Assembly: GCA_030654805.1 (NCBI GenBank)
Contig: JAURWR010000030.1
Location: 1-58,637 of the forward strand
DNA: 58,637 bases
Source of the DNA: Burkholderiaceae bacterium
GTDB lineage: Bacteria; Pseudomonadota; Gammaproteobacteria; Burkholderiales; Burkholderiaceae_C
Reading direction: 5' to 3'
Positions within the stretch are counted from its first letter, which is position 1. Every line of letters begins with the position of its first letter. The translations under genes were made by a program, and so were the position numbers. The notes beneath the pieces are model-generated. The model was not told the DNA's origin, did not search any database, and saw nothing but the letters and a program-made list of their open reading frames with translations. Below are positions 28,338-36,995 of this stretch, piece after piece.

Positions 28338-28383
28338 GCTCGACCCTGCGGGTCATCGCGCCCGATGACCCGCAGGGTCGAGC
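28338..28383. repeat. Perfect 21-bp inverted repeat
   Basis: Positions 28338-28358 and 28363-28383 are exact reverse complements separated by a 4-nt loop (CGCC). It sits between the two inverted copies of the hairpin repeat. A stem this long without mismatch is a strong secondary-structure element. Confidence 0.9.
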
Positions 28384-28489
28384 CGTGTCGATACCGAGTC
28401 ATCTGAATGTGAGCGAGGAAACCGCCGAAGTAGTTCGGCGTGTGTTCTCGAGCCAGAGACTTTGAAGGAGGTGTGTTGCCGACGCAAGC

Positions 28490-28600
28490 CAGCCAAATGG
28501 CTGGTGTTCGGGCACTCTTCTTTGGTGACTTTCTTCTGTGCCAGCAGAAGAAAGTTACTCGGCAGCCGGGCCGAGACCCGGCGGGCTGCCTGCAAGCCAA
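28490..28600. repeat. Dispersed hairpin repeat, right copy (inverted)
   Basis: It has a 14-bp stem with one G-T pair: 28525-28538 with 28545-28558, loop TGCCAG. Read on the minus strand it matches the left copy: GAGTAAC, a hairpin, then GAACACCAGCC. Confidence 0.8.
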
Positions 28601-28658
28601 TCAGAAGGGGAGAAAGCGATCAGACGCCTGCGACGAAGGCAGGCGAACCGCGTGACGA

Positions 28659-29078
28659 TCAAGCCAGCAACGACCCGCTGCGCGTCAACCGTTCGGCGCC
28701 GCCTTGCGAGCCATACAGCACAGGCGCTTCACGCGGCAACAGCACATCGATCGCGCGATCGAGTGCAGCCGTGGCGCGTGCCAGGCTTTCGCGCTGGGCG
28801 GCCACCGTGCCACCGGCACTGGCCAAGCGGCGGCGCAAGGCCGGGGGCACCGGACCGTTGCGCGCAGCGCGTGAAAAATGATCGACGGCGTTCGACAACG
28901 CGCGGTGCAATTCGGTGGCGTGCAGGTCGATGGAGGACAGATCCTGGGTGCGCAGGGCTTCGCCCAGCGACGACAGGCGGTGTTCGACGGCACTCAAAGT
29001 CGACTCCAGCGCGGGATCGGCAACTTCGACCGCAGCACCTGTGGCTGCGGGCAAGAGACTCTGCGACGGCAGGTTCAT
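28659..29078 (-). CDS. FlgN-like flagellar export chaperone (probable)
   Basis: A 139-residue, mostly helical protein directly downstream of flgM on the same strand, the usual position of flgN, the chaperone for the hook-filament junction proteins FlgK and FlgL. It shows long amphipathic helices (ESTLSAVEHRLSSLGEALRTQDLSSIDLHATELHRAL) and a C-terminal APVLYGSQG, resembling the TYGPDG-type ending seen in betaproteobacterial FlgN. Sequence conservation in this family is poor, so the call rests on context, size and helical content. ATG at 29078. Confidence 0.65.
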   Translation of the reverse strand: MNLPSQSLLPAATGAAVEVADPALESTLSAVEHRLSSLGEALRTQDLSSIDLHATELHRALSNAVDHFSRAARNGPVPPALRRRLASAGGTVAAQRESLARATAALDRAIDVLLPREAPVLYGSQGGAERLTRSGSLLA

Positions 29079-29104
29079 GGCGTAGGCGGCGCTCGGTTGG
29101 ACTG

Positions 29105-29428
29105 TCAGGTCTTGGAGGGTGTGCTGTTCAACACCTCGGCGGCGTTCGCGATCAGCTTGTCGGCGATCGCCTCCGCGTTGATCTTGTACTCACCTTTTTC
29201 AATCGCGATCGAGATGCGCTCGACCTTCTCCGAGTCGAAGTCGCCCGAAACACCAGCGTCACCGGACAGCAGTTTGGTGGCCGCGCTCGACAGCGCTACC
29301 TGGGCGCTGGCTTCCGTCGCCTGAGGGGCCGCGCCAGCTTCAGCGGCTGTGCGCGGCGCGGATTGCGCTGCCGGTGTGGTGGCAGCGGCGGGTGCCGCAG
29401 GCTTTTCAGCAGGGTTTCCGATTTTCAT
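29105..29428 (-). CDS. flgM: Anti-sigma-28 factor FlgM
   Basis: A 107-residue protein that holds sigma-28 (FliA) inactive until it is exported through the finished hook. The first half is a disordered Ala/Pro/Thr-rich stretch typical of FlgM. The C-terminal half has the sigma-binding signature SEKVERISIAIEKGEYKINAEAIADKLI. GGGAGAAC precedes the ATG. A sigma-28-like promoter lies at 29480-29506, so the gene is probably under the control of the factor it inhibits, a standard feedback. Confidence 0.95.
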   Translation of the reverse strand: MKIGNPAEKPAAPAAATTPAAQSAPRTAAEAGAAPQATEASAQVALSSAATKLLSGDAGVSGDFDSEKVERISIAIEKGEYKINAEAIADKLIANAAEVLNSTPSKT

Positions 29429-29479
29429 GATGTTCTCCCAACAGGGCGCTGAACGAGCGACCTTCTCAACATGAACGGT

Positions 29480-29506
29480 ATTTCGACCGGGCTGGCCGCG
29501 ACTTTA
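29480..29506 (-). promoter_or_regulatory. Sigma-28 (FliA) promoter of flgM
   Basis: Read on the minus strand: TAAAGTCG, 11 nt, GTCGAAAT, compared with the consensus TAAAGTTT-N11-GCCGATAA (6/8 and 5/8 matches with exact spacing). The -10 lies 51 nt before the flgM start codon. Confidence 0.65.
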
Positions 29507-29566
29507 GGTCTTTTTGCATCCGGAGCGGAACGTCAGAAGCGCCCGCTTGGCGGTGAGACAACGTTT

Positions 29567-30385
29567 TCACAGAGAAACCTCGAGTTCGCGTGTGCCGATC
29601 GGCATGCCGGTGATGACCTGGCCGCCTTCGGTGCGCACGCGGGCGGACTGGCCTTCGAGGCCCGGTGTCAGTGCCTGGCCGCTGCCGGCCACGCTGAACC
29701 CGGGGCCCGTCGCCAGCACCTTGATGGTGTCGCCAGCCGCGAACCATTGCCGCAGCTTCAGATCGGTCTGCCGGACCCCTTGGCCGGCCGTCAGTGGCCG
29801 CGCGAGGGTGCGGCCCACGGCCAGCGCCGATGAAGTCACGACGGCACCGTTTTCTTCGGCCAGATCGATCTCGGCCAGCCTGAGATCGGTCTCGCGCACC
29901 GTGGCGCCGGCGGGCAAGGGAAGGGCAGCCACCAGCGCGTTGCCGTAGACCCGCACGGTGATCGGCAGGTAGACGTTCCAGGCGCGCACGCCTTCGGTGC
30001 AGCGCAGTCCGATGCGCGCCTTGCCCCACAGGCGCACGCCGGGGGGAAGGTAGGGTTCGATTCGGCGGCACGGCGCCAACTTCAGTCGTGGGTCGAGCGC
30101 GCCGACGACGACGTCGAAGCGGATCGGTTTTCCGATGCCCGTGCTGGCGTTGGTGGCGCCAGCGGTCTGGGCCCCCGCCGTCTGCTGCGTCGCCAGCAGC
30201 GCCAGCTCGCGTACCTGATCGACCAGCAGGGCGTCGATGGACTCACCGGCCGCTGCCTGTGCCTGTACGCGCAGCGGTGTGCACAGGATCAGGATGCCTG
30301 CCATCAGTGCCAGGCCGCAGGCAGAAGCGAGCGCCTGCGCGAATCTCGCTGATGTGGCTCGGGCGTGACGAATCGGGACTTTCAT
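29567..30385 (-). CDS. flgA: Flagellar P-ring assembly chaperone FlgA
   Basis: A 272-residue periplasmic chaperone needed to polymerise FlgI into the P ring. It has a signal peptide (ALMAGILILCTPLRVQAQ), an N-terminal segment, and the SAF-like C-terminal domain with RLAEIDLAEENGAV, GRTLARPLTAGQGVRQTDL, VLATGPGFSVAGSGQAL and the terminal GTRELEVSL. DPRLKLAPCRRIEPYLPPG and RCTEGVRAWNVYLP are conserved cysteine-containing blocks. It is divergent from flgB across a 149-bp region. Confidence 0.95.
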   Translation of the reverse strand: MKVPIRHARATSARFAQALASACGLALMAGILILCTPLRVQAQAAAGESIDALLVDQVRELALLATQQTAGAQTAGATNASTGIGKPIRFDVVVGALDPRLKLAPCRRIEPYLPPGVRLWGKARIGLRCTEGVRAWNVYLPITVRVYGNALVAALPLPAGATVRETDLRLAEIDLAEENGAVVTSSALAVGRTLARPLTAGQGVRQTDLKLRQWFAAGDTIKVLATGPGFSVAGSGQALTPGLEGQSARVRTEGGQVITGMPIGTRELEVSL

Positions 30386-30534
30386 CGCTGCACTCTAGCG
30401 GCGACCGTGTGCTGGCCAGCGTCGGAATTGACGGCGAATCAGGCTGTTGTTCCCGCTTATGTTGGCGAGGTCGCTCTCGACAATGGCTGCACTGCGTCCC
30501 TCGCCGGATCGCACCGAACCCTCGGGAGTGCCAC
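30386..30534. promoter_or_regulatory. Shared flgA/flgB upstream region
   Basis: The 149 bp between the divergent flgA and flgB genes must hold the promoters for both flagellar operons. I could not identify a clear FlhDC box, sigma-54 or sigma-70 pair. TTGACG near 30428 is the only -35-like element and lacks a partner at proper spacing. Confidence 0.4.
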
Positions 30535-30954
30535 ATGCTCGACCGCCTCACCAGTTCCATCGACTTTCACGGTCAGGCCTTGAGTCTGCGCGCCGAGCGT
30601 CAGCGCCTGATTGCCAGCAACATCGCGAACGCCGACACGCCGGGCTATGTGTCACGTGACATGAATTTCGCCCAGGCCTTGCGTGACGCGACCGGTTCGC
30701 AGGCCTTGCGCGTCGGCACCACCGGTCGCCTCGATGCGACGCAGGCCGGACACATCGCCGGCAGCGGCGCCGCGCCGGGGCAGGCGAATCTGCAGTACTC
30801 GACCGTCGGCCAGACCAGTCTCGACAACAACAGCGTCGACATGGACCGCGAGCGGGCCAGCTTCGTCGACAACTCGGTGAAGTACGAGGCCACGCTGCGC
30901 TTCATCAACGGCAACGTCCGCACGATGCTCGAGGCCATCAAGGGGCAATCATGA
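30535..30954 (+). CDS. flgB: Flagellar basal-body rod protein FlgB
   Basis: A proximal rod subunit of 139 residues. The N-terminal rod signature RQRLIASNIANADTPGYVSRD and the C-terminal helix NSVKYEATLRFINGNVRTMLEAIKG form the usual coiled-coil pair. First gene of the flgBCDEFGHIJKL run; GGGAG precedes the ATG. The 109-nt gap to flgC contains CTGACG-TATT-CGTCAG, a small palindrome that may be structural or regulatory. Confidence 0.96.
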   Translation: MLDRLTSSIDFHGQALSLRAERQRLIASNIANADTPGYVSRDMNFAQALRDATGSQALRVGTTGRLDATQAGHIAGSGAAPGQANLQYSTVGQTSLDNNSVDMDRERASFVDNSVKYEATLRFINGNVRTMLEAIKGQS

Positions 30955-31063
30955 TGATTCGATCAGCGACTGTTGACGCGCGGTCCGAGCGCCGGGCCGC
31001 TCCCAAGCCGGACCGCATCTCCTCGGGGGAGCGGCTGACGTATTCGTCAGACGAGGGGTTGTC

Positions 31064-31480
31064 ATGAGCATGCTGGACATCTTCAACGTCGCGGGCAGCG
31101 CGGTCAGTGCGCAGAGCCAGCGGCTCAACGTGGTGGCATCGAACCTCGCGAATGCCGACACCGTGGCCGGACCCGATGGCACCGCCTACAAGGCGCGCCA
31201 GGTGACGTTCCAGACGCAATTGATGGGCACGATGGGCGGAGATGCCGCCACGGCCGGCGTCACCGTCAGCAACATCAGCGAAGACCAGACGCCGGGCCGT
31301 CGCATCCACGACCCGAAGCATCCGTCGGCCGACGCCGATGGCTACGTCACCTACAGCAACGTCAACGCGGTCGAGGAGATGGTCAACATGATCTCGGCCT
31401 CGCGCTCTTATCAGAACAACGTAGAGGTCATGAACACGGCCAAATCTCTGCTGCTCAAGACCATTCAGATGGGCAACTGA
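31064..31480 (+). CDS. flgC: Flagellar basal-body rod protein FlgC
   Basis: A proximal rod subunit of 138 residues. QRLNVVASNLANADTVAGPDG near the N-terminus and NAVEEMVNMISASRSYQNNVEVMNTAKSLLLKTIQMG at the C-terminus are the FlgC signatures. It belongs to the same operon as flgB and flgD. Confidence 0.96.
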   Translation: MSMLDIFNVAGSAVSAQSQRLNVVASNLANADTVAGPDGTAYKARQVTFQTQLMGTMGGDAATAGVTVSNISEDQTPGRRIHDPKHPSADADGYVTYSNVNAVEEMVNMISASRSYQNNVEVMNTAKSLLLKTIQMGN

Positions 31481-31509
31481 GCCCGACGCCGTCCACCAGG
31501 AACCGCACC

Positions 31510-32163
31510 ATGGCCATCGATTTTACGACCCTCAACAAGACATCGGGCACCGGCACGTCCGGCACATCGACGACCACGGCCGACGAAGCCGGATCGGAAG
31601 ACCGATTTCTGAAGCTGCTGGTCACGCAGTTGCAGAACCAGGACCCGCTGAAGCCGATGGACAACGCGGAGCTGACGTCACAGATCGCACAGATCAACAC
31701 CGTCAAGGGCATCAACAAGCTCAACTCCTCCGTGGAGGGTTTGTCGGGTCAGTTCACCCAGATGCAGGCGCTGCAGGGCGCTGCGCTGGTGGGGCGCGAT
31801 GTCGTCGTGCCCGGCAACGTGCTCGACATCGCCGAGGGTGTCGGACAGGGCGGCTTCGAGCTGGCCGGGGCCGCCGATGCGGTCCAGGTCGAGGTGCTGT
31901 CGCCGGCCGGTGCGGTCGTCGACACCTTCGGGCTCGGTGCCCTGGGCAGCGGAATGCACAGCTTCGATTGGCCCACGACCACTGCCACCAACGACAGCGG
32001 CCTGCGCTTTCGCGTCACGGCCTCCAACGGCACCGTCAAGTCGACTCCCACCTTGCTGATGCGCGACCGCGTCAATGCGGTCACCACCAGCGGTAACACG
32101 CTGAACCTCGAGTTGCAGAACTCGGGCAGCGTGCCCTACAGCAGCGTCAAGGCGCTGAACTGA
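31510..32163 (+). CDS. flgD: Flagellar hook-cap protein FlgD
   Basis: A 217-residue scaffold that caps the growing hook and is later discarded. It has the N-terminal export segment with a Ser/Thr-rich stretch, the conserved FLKLLVTQLQNQDPLKPMDNAELTSQIAQ block, and a C-terminal FlgD Ig-like region (AVQVEVLSPAGAVVDTF). Spacing to flgC is 29 nt. Confidence 0.96.
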   Translation: MAIDFTTLNKTSGTGTSGTSTTTADEAGSEDRFLKLLVTQLQNQDPLKPMDNAELTSQIAQINTVKGINKLNSSVEGLSGQFTQMQALQGAALVGRDVVVPGNVLDIAEGVGQGGFELAGAADAVQVEVLSPAGAVVDTFGLGALGSGMHSFDWPTTTATNDSGLRFRVTASNGTVKSTPTLLMRDRVNAVTTSGNTLNLELQNSGSVPYSSVKALN

Positions 32164-32212
32164 ATTTCCCCTCCCTGCATCGATCACCCCCCTGCATCTC
32201 TAAGGACACACC

Positions 32213-33484
32213 ATGAGCTTCCAGCAAGGTCTCTCGGGTCTCAGCGCCACCAGCAAGAATCTCGAAGTCATCGGCAACAACATCGCCAACGCGGGGACCT
32301 ACGGGGCCAAGTCGTCGCGTGCCGAGTTCGGCGACATGTACGCCACCGCAATCAACGGCGCTGGCAGCGCCAAGTCCGGTATCGGCGTCAATCTCCTGGC
32401 GGTGGCCCAGCAGTTCACCCAGGGCAACACCTCCACGACGGGCAACCCGATGGACCTGTCGATCAATGGTCGAGGTTTCTTCCAGGTCTCCAGTCCGAGC
32501 GGAGAGACCCTTTACAGCCGCAACGGGCAGTTCAAGCTCGACCGCGAGGGCTACGTGGTCAACAACACCGGCGACAAGCTGCTGGCCCAGGGGTGGAACG
32601 AGGCGGCCGGCCGGGCGGCCGGCGATGCCGCACCGATCCGCCTGCAAAGCGGGTTGGGCGATCCGGTCGCCACGGGGGCGGGCAGCGACCTTGCGCTGCG
32701 AGGTGTGAGGCTGGCGATCAACCTGGATGCACGCAAGGACGTGCCGGCGACCGCCATGTCCTTCACCCAGCCCGACAGCTACAACTTTTCGACCTCGCAG
32801 ACGCTGTACGACAGTCAGGGCGCGCCGCTGACGATGAACTACTACTTCCGCAAGACCGCAGCGAATGCCTGGGATGTCTACGCCTCGGTCAACGGACAAG
32901 CGTTCGACGGGCCGACGCCCGCGACCGGCCTGGTGACGTCGATGACTTTCGATGCCCAGGGCCAGATGACCGCCCCGGCGGTCATGCCGGCCATCAACGT
33001 CATCGACCCGCGTGCCACGCCCCTGGCGACTCCCCTGTTCGCCGCCTTGCCGATCAACTTCACCGGCACCAGCCAGTACGCAGCGGGCTTCAGCATCTCG
33101 GAGCTCAAGCAGGATGGCTTCGCATCCGGCGAGTTGACGGGCATCACCTTCGATACATCCGGCGTCGTCAAGGCCAGCTATTCGAACGGCCGCTCGACGA
33201 ACTTGGCGCAGCTCCAGCTGGCCGACTTCACCAACCTGCAAGGTCTGCAGCCACTCGGTTCCAACCTTTGGAAGGCGACCTACGCCTCCGGCGAGCCGAC
33301 GGGTGGCGGCGCTCCGGGCAGCGGCACCTACGGCGCGCTGCAGGCCGGCGCGCTGGAAGAGTCCAACGTCGACCTGACCGGCGAACTGGTCAACCTGATC
33401 ACCGCGCAGCGCATGTACCAAGCCAATGCGCAGACCATCTCGACGCAGAGCGAGATTCTGCAGACGCTGACCAACCTGCGCTGA
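32213..33484 (+). CDS. flgE: Flagellar hook protein FlgE
   Basis: The 423-residue hook subunit. The N-terminal LSATSKNLEVIGNNIANAGTYGAKSSRAEF and the C-terminal LEESNVDLTGELVNLITAQRMYQANAQTISTQSEILQTLTNLR are the rod/hook family ends. The central region includes FTQGNTSTTGNPMDLSINGRGFFQV and a D2-like outer domain. Length is close to that of Salmonella FlgE (403). It follows flgD after a 49-nt gap with AAGGA upstream of the ATG. Confidence 0.97.
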   Translation: MSFQQGLSGLSATSKNLEVIGNNIANAGTYGAKSSRAEFGDMYATAINGAGSAKSGIGVNLLAVAQQFTQGNTSTTGNPMDLSINGRGFFQVSSPSGETLYSRNGQFKLDREGYVVNNTGDKLLAQGWNEAAGRAAGDAAPIRLQSGLGDPVATGAGSDLALRGVRLAINLDARKDVPATAMSFTQPDSYNFSTSQTLYDSQGAPLTMNYYFRKTAANAWDVYASVNGQAFDGPTPATGLVTSMTFDAQGQMTAPAVMPAINVIDPRATPLATPLFAALPINFTGTSQYAAGFSISELKQDGFASGELTGITFDTSGVVKASYSNGRSTNLAQLQLADFTNLQGLQPLGSNLWKATYASGEPTGGGAPGSGTYGALQAGALEESNVDLTGELVNLITAQRMYQANAQTISTQSEILQTLTNLR

Positions 33485-33530
33485 TCCGTCCGGTTCACGA
33501 TTCCTGAAACCAGCCTGAGAGGAGCAGCCG

Positions 33531-34256
33531 ATGGATCGCATGATCTACCTGTCGATGTCCGGCGCCAAGGCGATGATGCAGCGCCAGGACACGCTGGCGC
33601 ACAACCTCGCGAACGTCTCGACGCCCGGCTTTCGCGCCGAGCTGCAGGCGTTTCGGGCGGTGCCGGTGCAGGGCAGTGGCGCCAGCACCCGCGTCTACGC
33701 GCTCGAATCGACGCCCGGTTACGACGCCACGCCCGGACCGGTGGCCGCCACCGGACGCAATCTCGATGTGGCGGTCAAGGGCAACGCCTGGCTGGCGGTG
33801 CAGGGGCTCGATGGCACCGAGGCATACACCCGAGGCGGCTCGCTCGAACTCTCCGCCGATGGCACGCTGACCACGCGCAACGGTCTCACCGTGCTGGGCG
33901 ACGGCGGCCCGATCCAGGTGCCGCAGAACAGCCAGGTCGCCATCGGCGAGGACGGCACGATCAGCGCGCGTACCGGCAACACGGCGCCGACCGTGGTAGG
34001 TCGACTGAAGCTGGTGACGCCCGAGGCCGCGCTGACGCGCGGCGAGGACGGCTTGTTCCGGGCCGCCGATGGCGACCTGCCGGCCGACGCGACCGCGCGT
34101 GTTCAGGATGGCGCACTGGAGGGCTCGAATGTCAGCTCGGTCGAGACCATGGTGGCCATGATCACCGCCGCGCGTCAGTTCGAAGCCCAGATGAAGATGA
34201 TGCAGACCGCCAAGGACGACGAGTCTGCCGCAGCGCAATTGCTGTCGATGAGTTGA
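33531..34256 (+). CDS. flgF: Flagellar rod protein FlgF
   Basis: A 241-residue rod subunit. The N-terminus [31 protein letters not shown] and the C-terminus ALEGSNVSSVETMVAMITAARQFEAQMKMMQTAKDDESAAAQLL match FlgF. The internal NLDVAVKGNAWLAVQG is the family core. AGAGGAG precedes the ATG. Confidence 0.96.
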   Translation: MDRMIYLSMSGAKAMMQRQDTLAHNLANVSTPGFRAELQAFRAVPVQGSGASTRVYALESTPGYDATPGPVAATGRNLDVAVKGNAWLAVQGLDGTEAYTRGGSLELSADGTLTTRNGLTVLGDGGPIQVPQNSQVAIGEDGTISARTGNTAPTVVGRLKLVTPEAALTRGEDGLFRAADGDLPADATARVQDGALEGSNVSSVETMVAMITAARQFEAQMKMMQTAKDDESAAAQLLSMS

Positions 34257-34316
34257 TTCCCTCGACCCCGCACAACGCGCCCACCGTTTGAACCCGCCTG
34301 AACCAGGACCCTCACC

Positions 34317-35099
34317 ATGATGCGTTCTCTGTGGATATCCAAGACCGGCATGGAGGCCCAGCAAACCCAGCTGGACACCATCTCGCACAACCTCGCCAAC
34401 GTGTCGACCAACGGCTACAAGAAGTCGCACGCGGTGTTCGAGGATCTGATGTACCAGAACATGCGCCAGGCCGGCGCCAACAGCACCGAGCAGACCACGT
34501 TGCCGACCGGCTTGCAGCTCGGTCTGGGCACTCGCGCGGTGGCCACCTCGCGCAGCTTCTCGCAGGGCAACCTGCAGCAGACGACCAATCCGCTGGATGT
34601 GGCGGTACGAGGCAACGGTTTCTTCGAGGTGCAGATGCCCGACGGAACCACCGGCTACACCCGCGACGGTTCGTTCCAGGTCAGCTCCACCGGACAGTTG
34701 GTGACGAACAACGGCTACACCATCAGCCCGGGCATCACGATCCCGACCACCGCACAGAGCGTCACCATCGGCAGTGACGGCACGATCAGCGTGGCGCTGC
34801 CCGGTCAGTCGCTCCCGCAAACGGTGGGTCAGCTGCAACTGGCCAACTTCATCAATCCGGCCGGTCTGGAGCCCAAGGGACAGAACCTGTTCGGAGAAAC
34901 CGCCTCGTCGGGCACGCCGACCGTCGGTGCGCCAGGCGCCACCGGACTCGGCGCGCTGCAGCAGGGCTTCGTCGAAACCTCCAACGTCAACGTGGTCGAG
35001 GAGCTGGTCTCGATGATCCAGACCCAGCGCGCCTACGAGTTGAACTCCAAGGCGATCACGACCTCGGACGAGATGCTGCAGAAGCTGGGGCAGCTGTGA
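34317..35099 (+). CDS. flgG: Flagellar distal rod protein FlgG
   Basis: The 260-residue distal rod subunit, the standard FlgG length. [44 protein letters not shown] and the C-terminal [42 protein letters not shown] are diagnostic. The stop overlaps the GTG start of flgH by 3 nt. Confidence 0.97.
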   Translation: MMRSLWISKTGMEAQQTQLDTISHNLANVSTNGYKKSHAVFEDLMYQNMRQAGANSTEQTTLPTGLQLGLGTRAVATSRSFSQGNLQQTTNPLDVAVRGNGFFEVQMPDGTTGYTRDGSFQVSSTGQLVTNNGYTISPGITIPTTAQSVTIGSDGTISVALPGQSLPQTVGQLQLANFINPAGLEPKGQNLFGETASSGTPTVGAPGATGLGALQQGFVETSNVNVVEELVSMIQTQRAYELNSKAITTSDEMLQKLGQL

Positions 35100-35824
35100 G
35101 CCGCAGCCCTCTTGTTCATCCCGTGCGGATGTCGACCCGAGCGCGCCGAGTGCTTGCCGGCATCGGTCGCACCGGTCTGTGGCTGGGCGTCATCGCGCTC
35201 GCTGGCTGCGAGGCCATGCGGCCGAAGGTCGACGTGGCGCTGCCGACGAGCGCCGCACCGCTCCCGATCGACGCACCGGCGGTCAACAACGGTGCGATCT
35301 TCCAGGCCGCGCAATACCGTCCGCTGTTCGAGGATCACCGCGCCCGGCTGGTCGGCGACGCCCTGACGGTTCAGATCGTCGAGAAGGTGTCGGCCACGCA
35401 GAAAAGCACCAGCACGATCGACAAGTCCGGCAAGGTCAGCGCCGGCCTGAGTGCCGTTCCGTTCCTGCCGTCGAGCGCGTTGAACCGGGCCAAGGCGACC
35501 GGGGATTCGAGCAACACCTTCGCCGGCAAGGGCAGCACCGAGAACACCAACGATTTTTCGGGCGTGATCACCGCCACCGTCACCGGCGTGTTGCCGAATG
35601 GCCACCTGCTGATCTCCGGCGAGAAGCAGATCGGCGTCAACGACAACGTGGACGTGCTGCGCTTCTCGGGGCAGGTCGATCCGCGGTCGATCCAGCCGGG
35701 CAATTCGGTGGCCTCCGCGCAGATTGCAAACGTGCGTCTGGAGCACCGCGGTCGCGGTGCACAGGCCGATGCGCAGGTAATTGGCTGGTTGGCACGGTTC
35801 TTTTTGAGCGTTATCCCGATTTAA
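35096..35824 (+). CDS. flgH: Flagellar L-ring lipoprotein FlgH
   Basis: A 242-residue outer-membrane lipoprotein forming the L ring. The lipobox is LAGC after [78 protein letters not shown] and the [29 protein letters not shown] end are family blocks. The GTG at 35096 overlaps the flgG stop. An ATG at 35129 would still leave a full signal peptide and may be the true start. Confidence 0.96.
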   Translation: MSRSPLVHPVRMSTRARRVLAGIGRTGLWLGVIALAGCEAMRPKVDVALPTSAAPLPIDAPAVNNGAIFQAAQYRPLFEDHRARLVGDALTVQIVEKVSATQKSTSTIDKSGKVSAGLSAVPFLPSSALNRAKATGDSSNTFAGKGSTENTNDFSGVITATVTGVLPNGHLLISGEKQIGVNDNVDVLRFSGQVDPRSIQPGNSVASAQIANVRLEHRGRGAQADAQVIGWLARFFLSVIPI

Positions 35825-35864
35825 GTCTGTCCAGAATCGGATGCAACAAGGGGTGCATCCGAAC

Positions 35865-36995
35865 ATGGACAGGACCGAAAGAATCTTGAAGGGATTGCTC
35901 TGGCTCGGCTTCTTCGCCGCCAGCGCGGCGGTGTGGTGGCCGGCTCCGGCGAGTGCCGCACGCATCAAGGAAGTGGCCTCGGTCCAGGGCGTTCGCAGCA
36001 ACCCGCTGATCGGCTATGGCTTGGTGGTCGGCCTCGACGGCACCGGCGACCAGACCACCTCCGCACCGTTCACCACGCAGAGCATCAACTCGCTGCTGCA
36101 GCAGCTCGGCGTCACCGTGCCGTCGGGCACCAGCATGCAGCTGAAGAACGTCGCTGCGGTGATGGTGACTGCCCAGTTGCCGGCCTTTGCACAACCCGGG
36201 CAGACGATCGACGTCAACGTGTCGTCGCTCGCCAACGCCAAGAGCCTGCGCGGCGGCATGCTGATCGCCACGCCGCTGAAGGGCGCCGACGGACAGATCT
36301 ACGCGCTGGCGCAGGGCAGCCTGATCGTTGGTGGCGCCGGGGCGTCTGCCGGTGGCTCCAAGGTGCAGATCAACCACCTGAGTGCCGGGCGCGTGCCCGA
36401 AGGCGCCACCGTCGAGCGCGCGGTGCCCACCCCCTTGAATCAGGGCGACAGCCTGCAGCTCGATCTGAATTCGAACGACTACAACACCGCCCGCGAAGTC
36501 GCGCGTGCCATCAACAACCGCATGGGCGGCGCTATCGCGCAGGCCATCGACGGCCGTCGAGTGCAGGTGCGCATGCCCGAGTCGCCGGATGCGCGTGTCT
36601 CGTTCATGGCCGAGATCGAGAACCTCAACATTGACCTGGCCCGACCCGCTGCGCGCGTCATCATCAATGCGCGCACCGGCTCGATCGTCGTCAACGAAGC
36701 GGTCACGCTGTCTGCCTGTGCGGTGGCCCACGGCAGCCTCTCGGTGACGATCAACACGACACCGGTGATCAGCCAGCCGAACGCGCTGGCGCAGGGCCAG
36801 ACGGTGCAGGCCGAGAAGAGCGACATCACGATCCGCCAGGAGCCCGGCTCGCTGATCCAGCTGCCGGCCGGAACCAAGCTGGCCGACGTGGTGAAGGCGC
36901 TGAACTCGCTCGGCGCGACGCCGCAGGACCTGCTCGCGATCTTGCAGGCGATGAAATCGGCGGGCGCGCTGAACGCTGAACTGGAGGTGATCTGA
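35865..36995 (+). CDS. flgI: Flagellar P-ring protein FlgI
   Basis: A 376-residue periplasmic P-ring subunit with a signal peptide ending APASA, then the mature start ARIKEVASVQGVRSNPLIGYGLVVGLDGTGD. SINSLLQQLGVTVP, KNVAAVMVTAQLPAFAQPGQTIDV and the C-terminal LADVVKALNSLGATPQDLLAILQAMKSAGALNAEL are signatures. ATG at 35865 is used; an in-frame ATG at 35841 would add eight residues. The stop overlaps the flgJ start by 1 nt. Confidence 0.96.
   Translation: MDRTERILKGLLWLGFFAASAAVWWPAPASAARIKEVASVQGVRSNPLIGYGLVVGLDGTGDQTTSAPFTTQSINSLLQQLGVTVPSGTSMQLKNVAAVMVTAQLPAFAQPGQTIDVNVSSLANAKSLRGGMLIATPLKGADGQIYALAQGSLIVGGAGASAGGSKVQINHLSAGRVPEGATVERAVPTPLNQGDSLQLDLNSNDYNTAREVARAINNRMGGAIAQAIDGRRVQVRMPESPDARVSFMAEIENLNIDLARPAARVIINARTGSIVVNEAVTLSACAVAHGSLSVTINTTPVISQPNALAQGQTVQAEKSDITIRQEPGSLIQLPAGTKLADVVKALNSLGATPQDLLAILQAMKSAGALNAELEVI

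Noticed and set aside
28163-28600. Open frames encoding VTFFCW-like peptides on both strands
   Set aside because: They come from the inverted hairpin repeats, have no ribosome-binding sites and match no protein family; they are repeat-derived artefacts.
31034-31049. CTGACG-TATT-CGTCAG palindrome between flgB and flgC as an operator
   Set aside because: Only 6 bp per arm and inside an operon; no known regulator fits, so it is noted only in the flgB entry.
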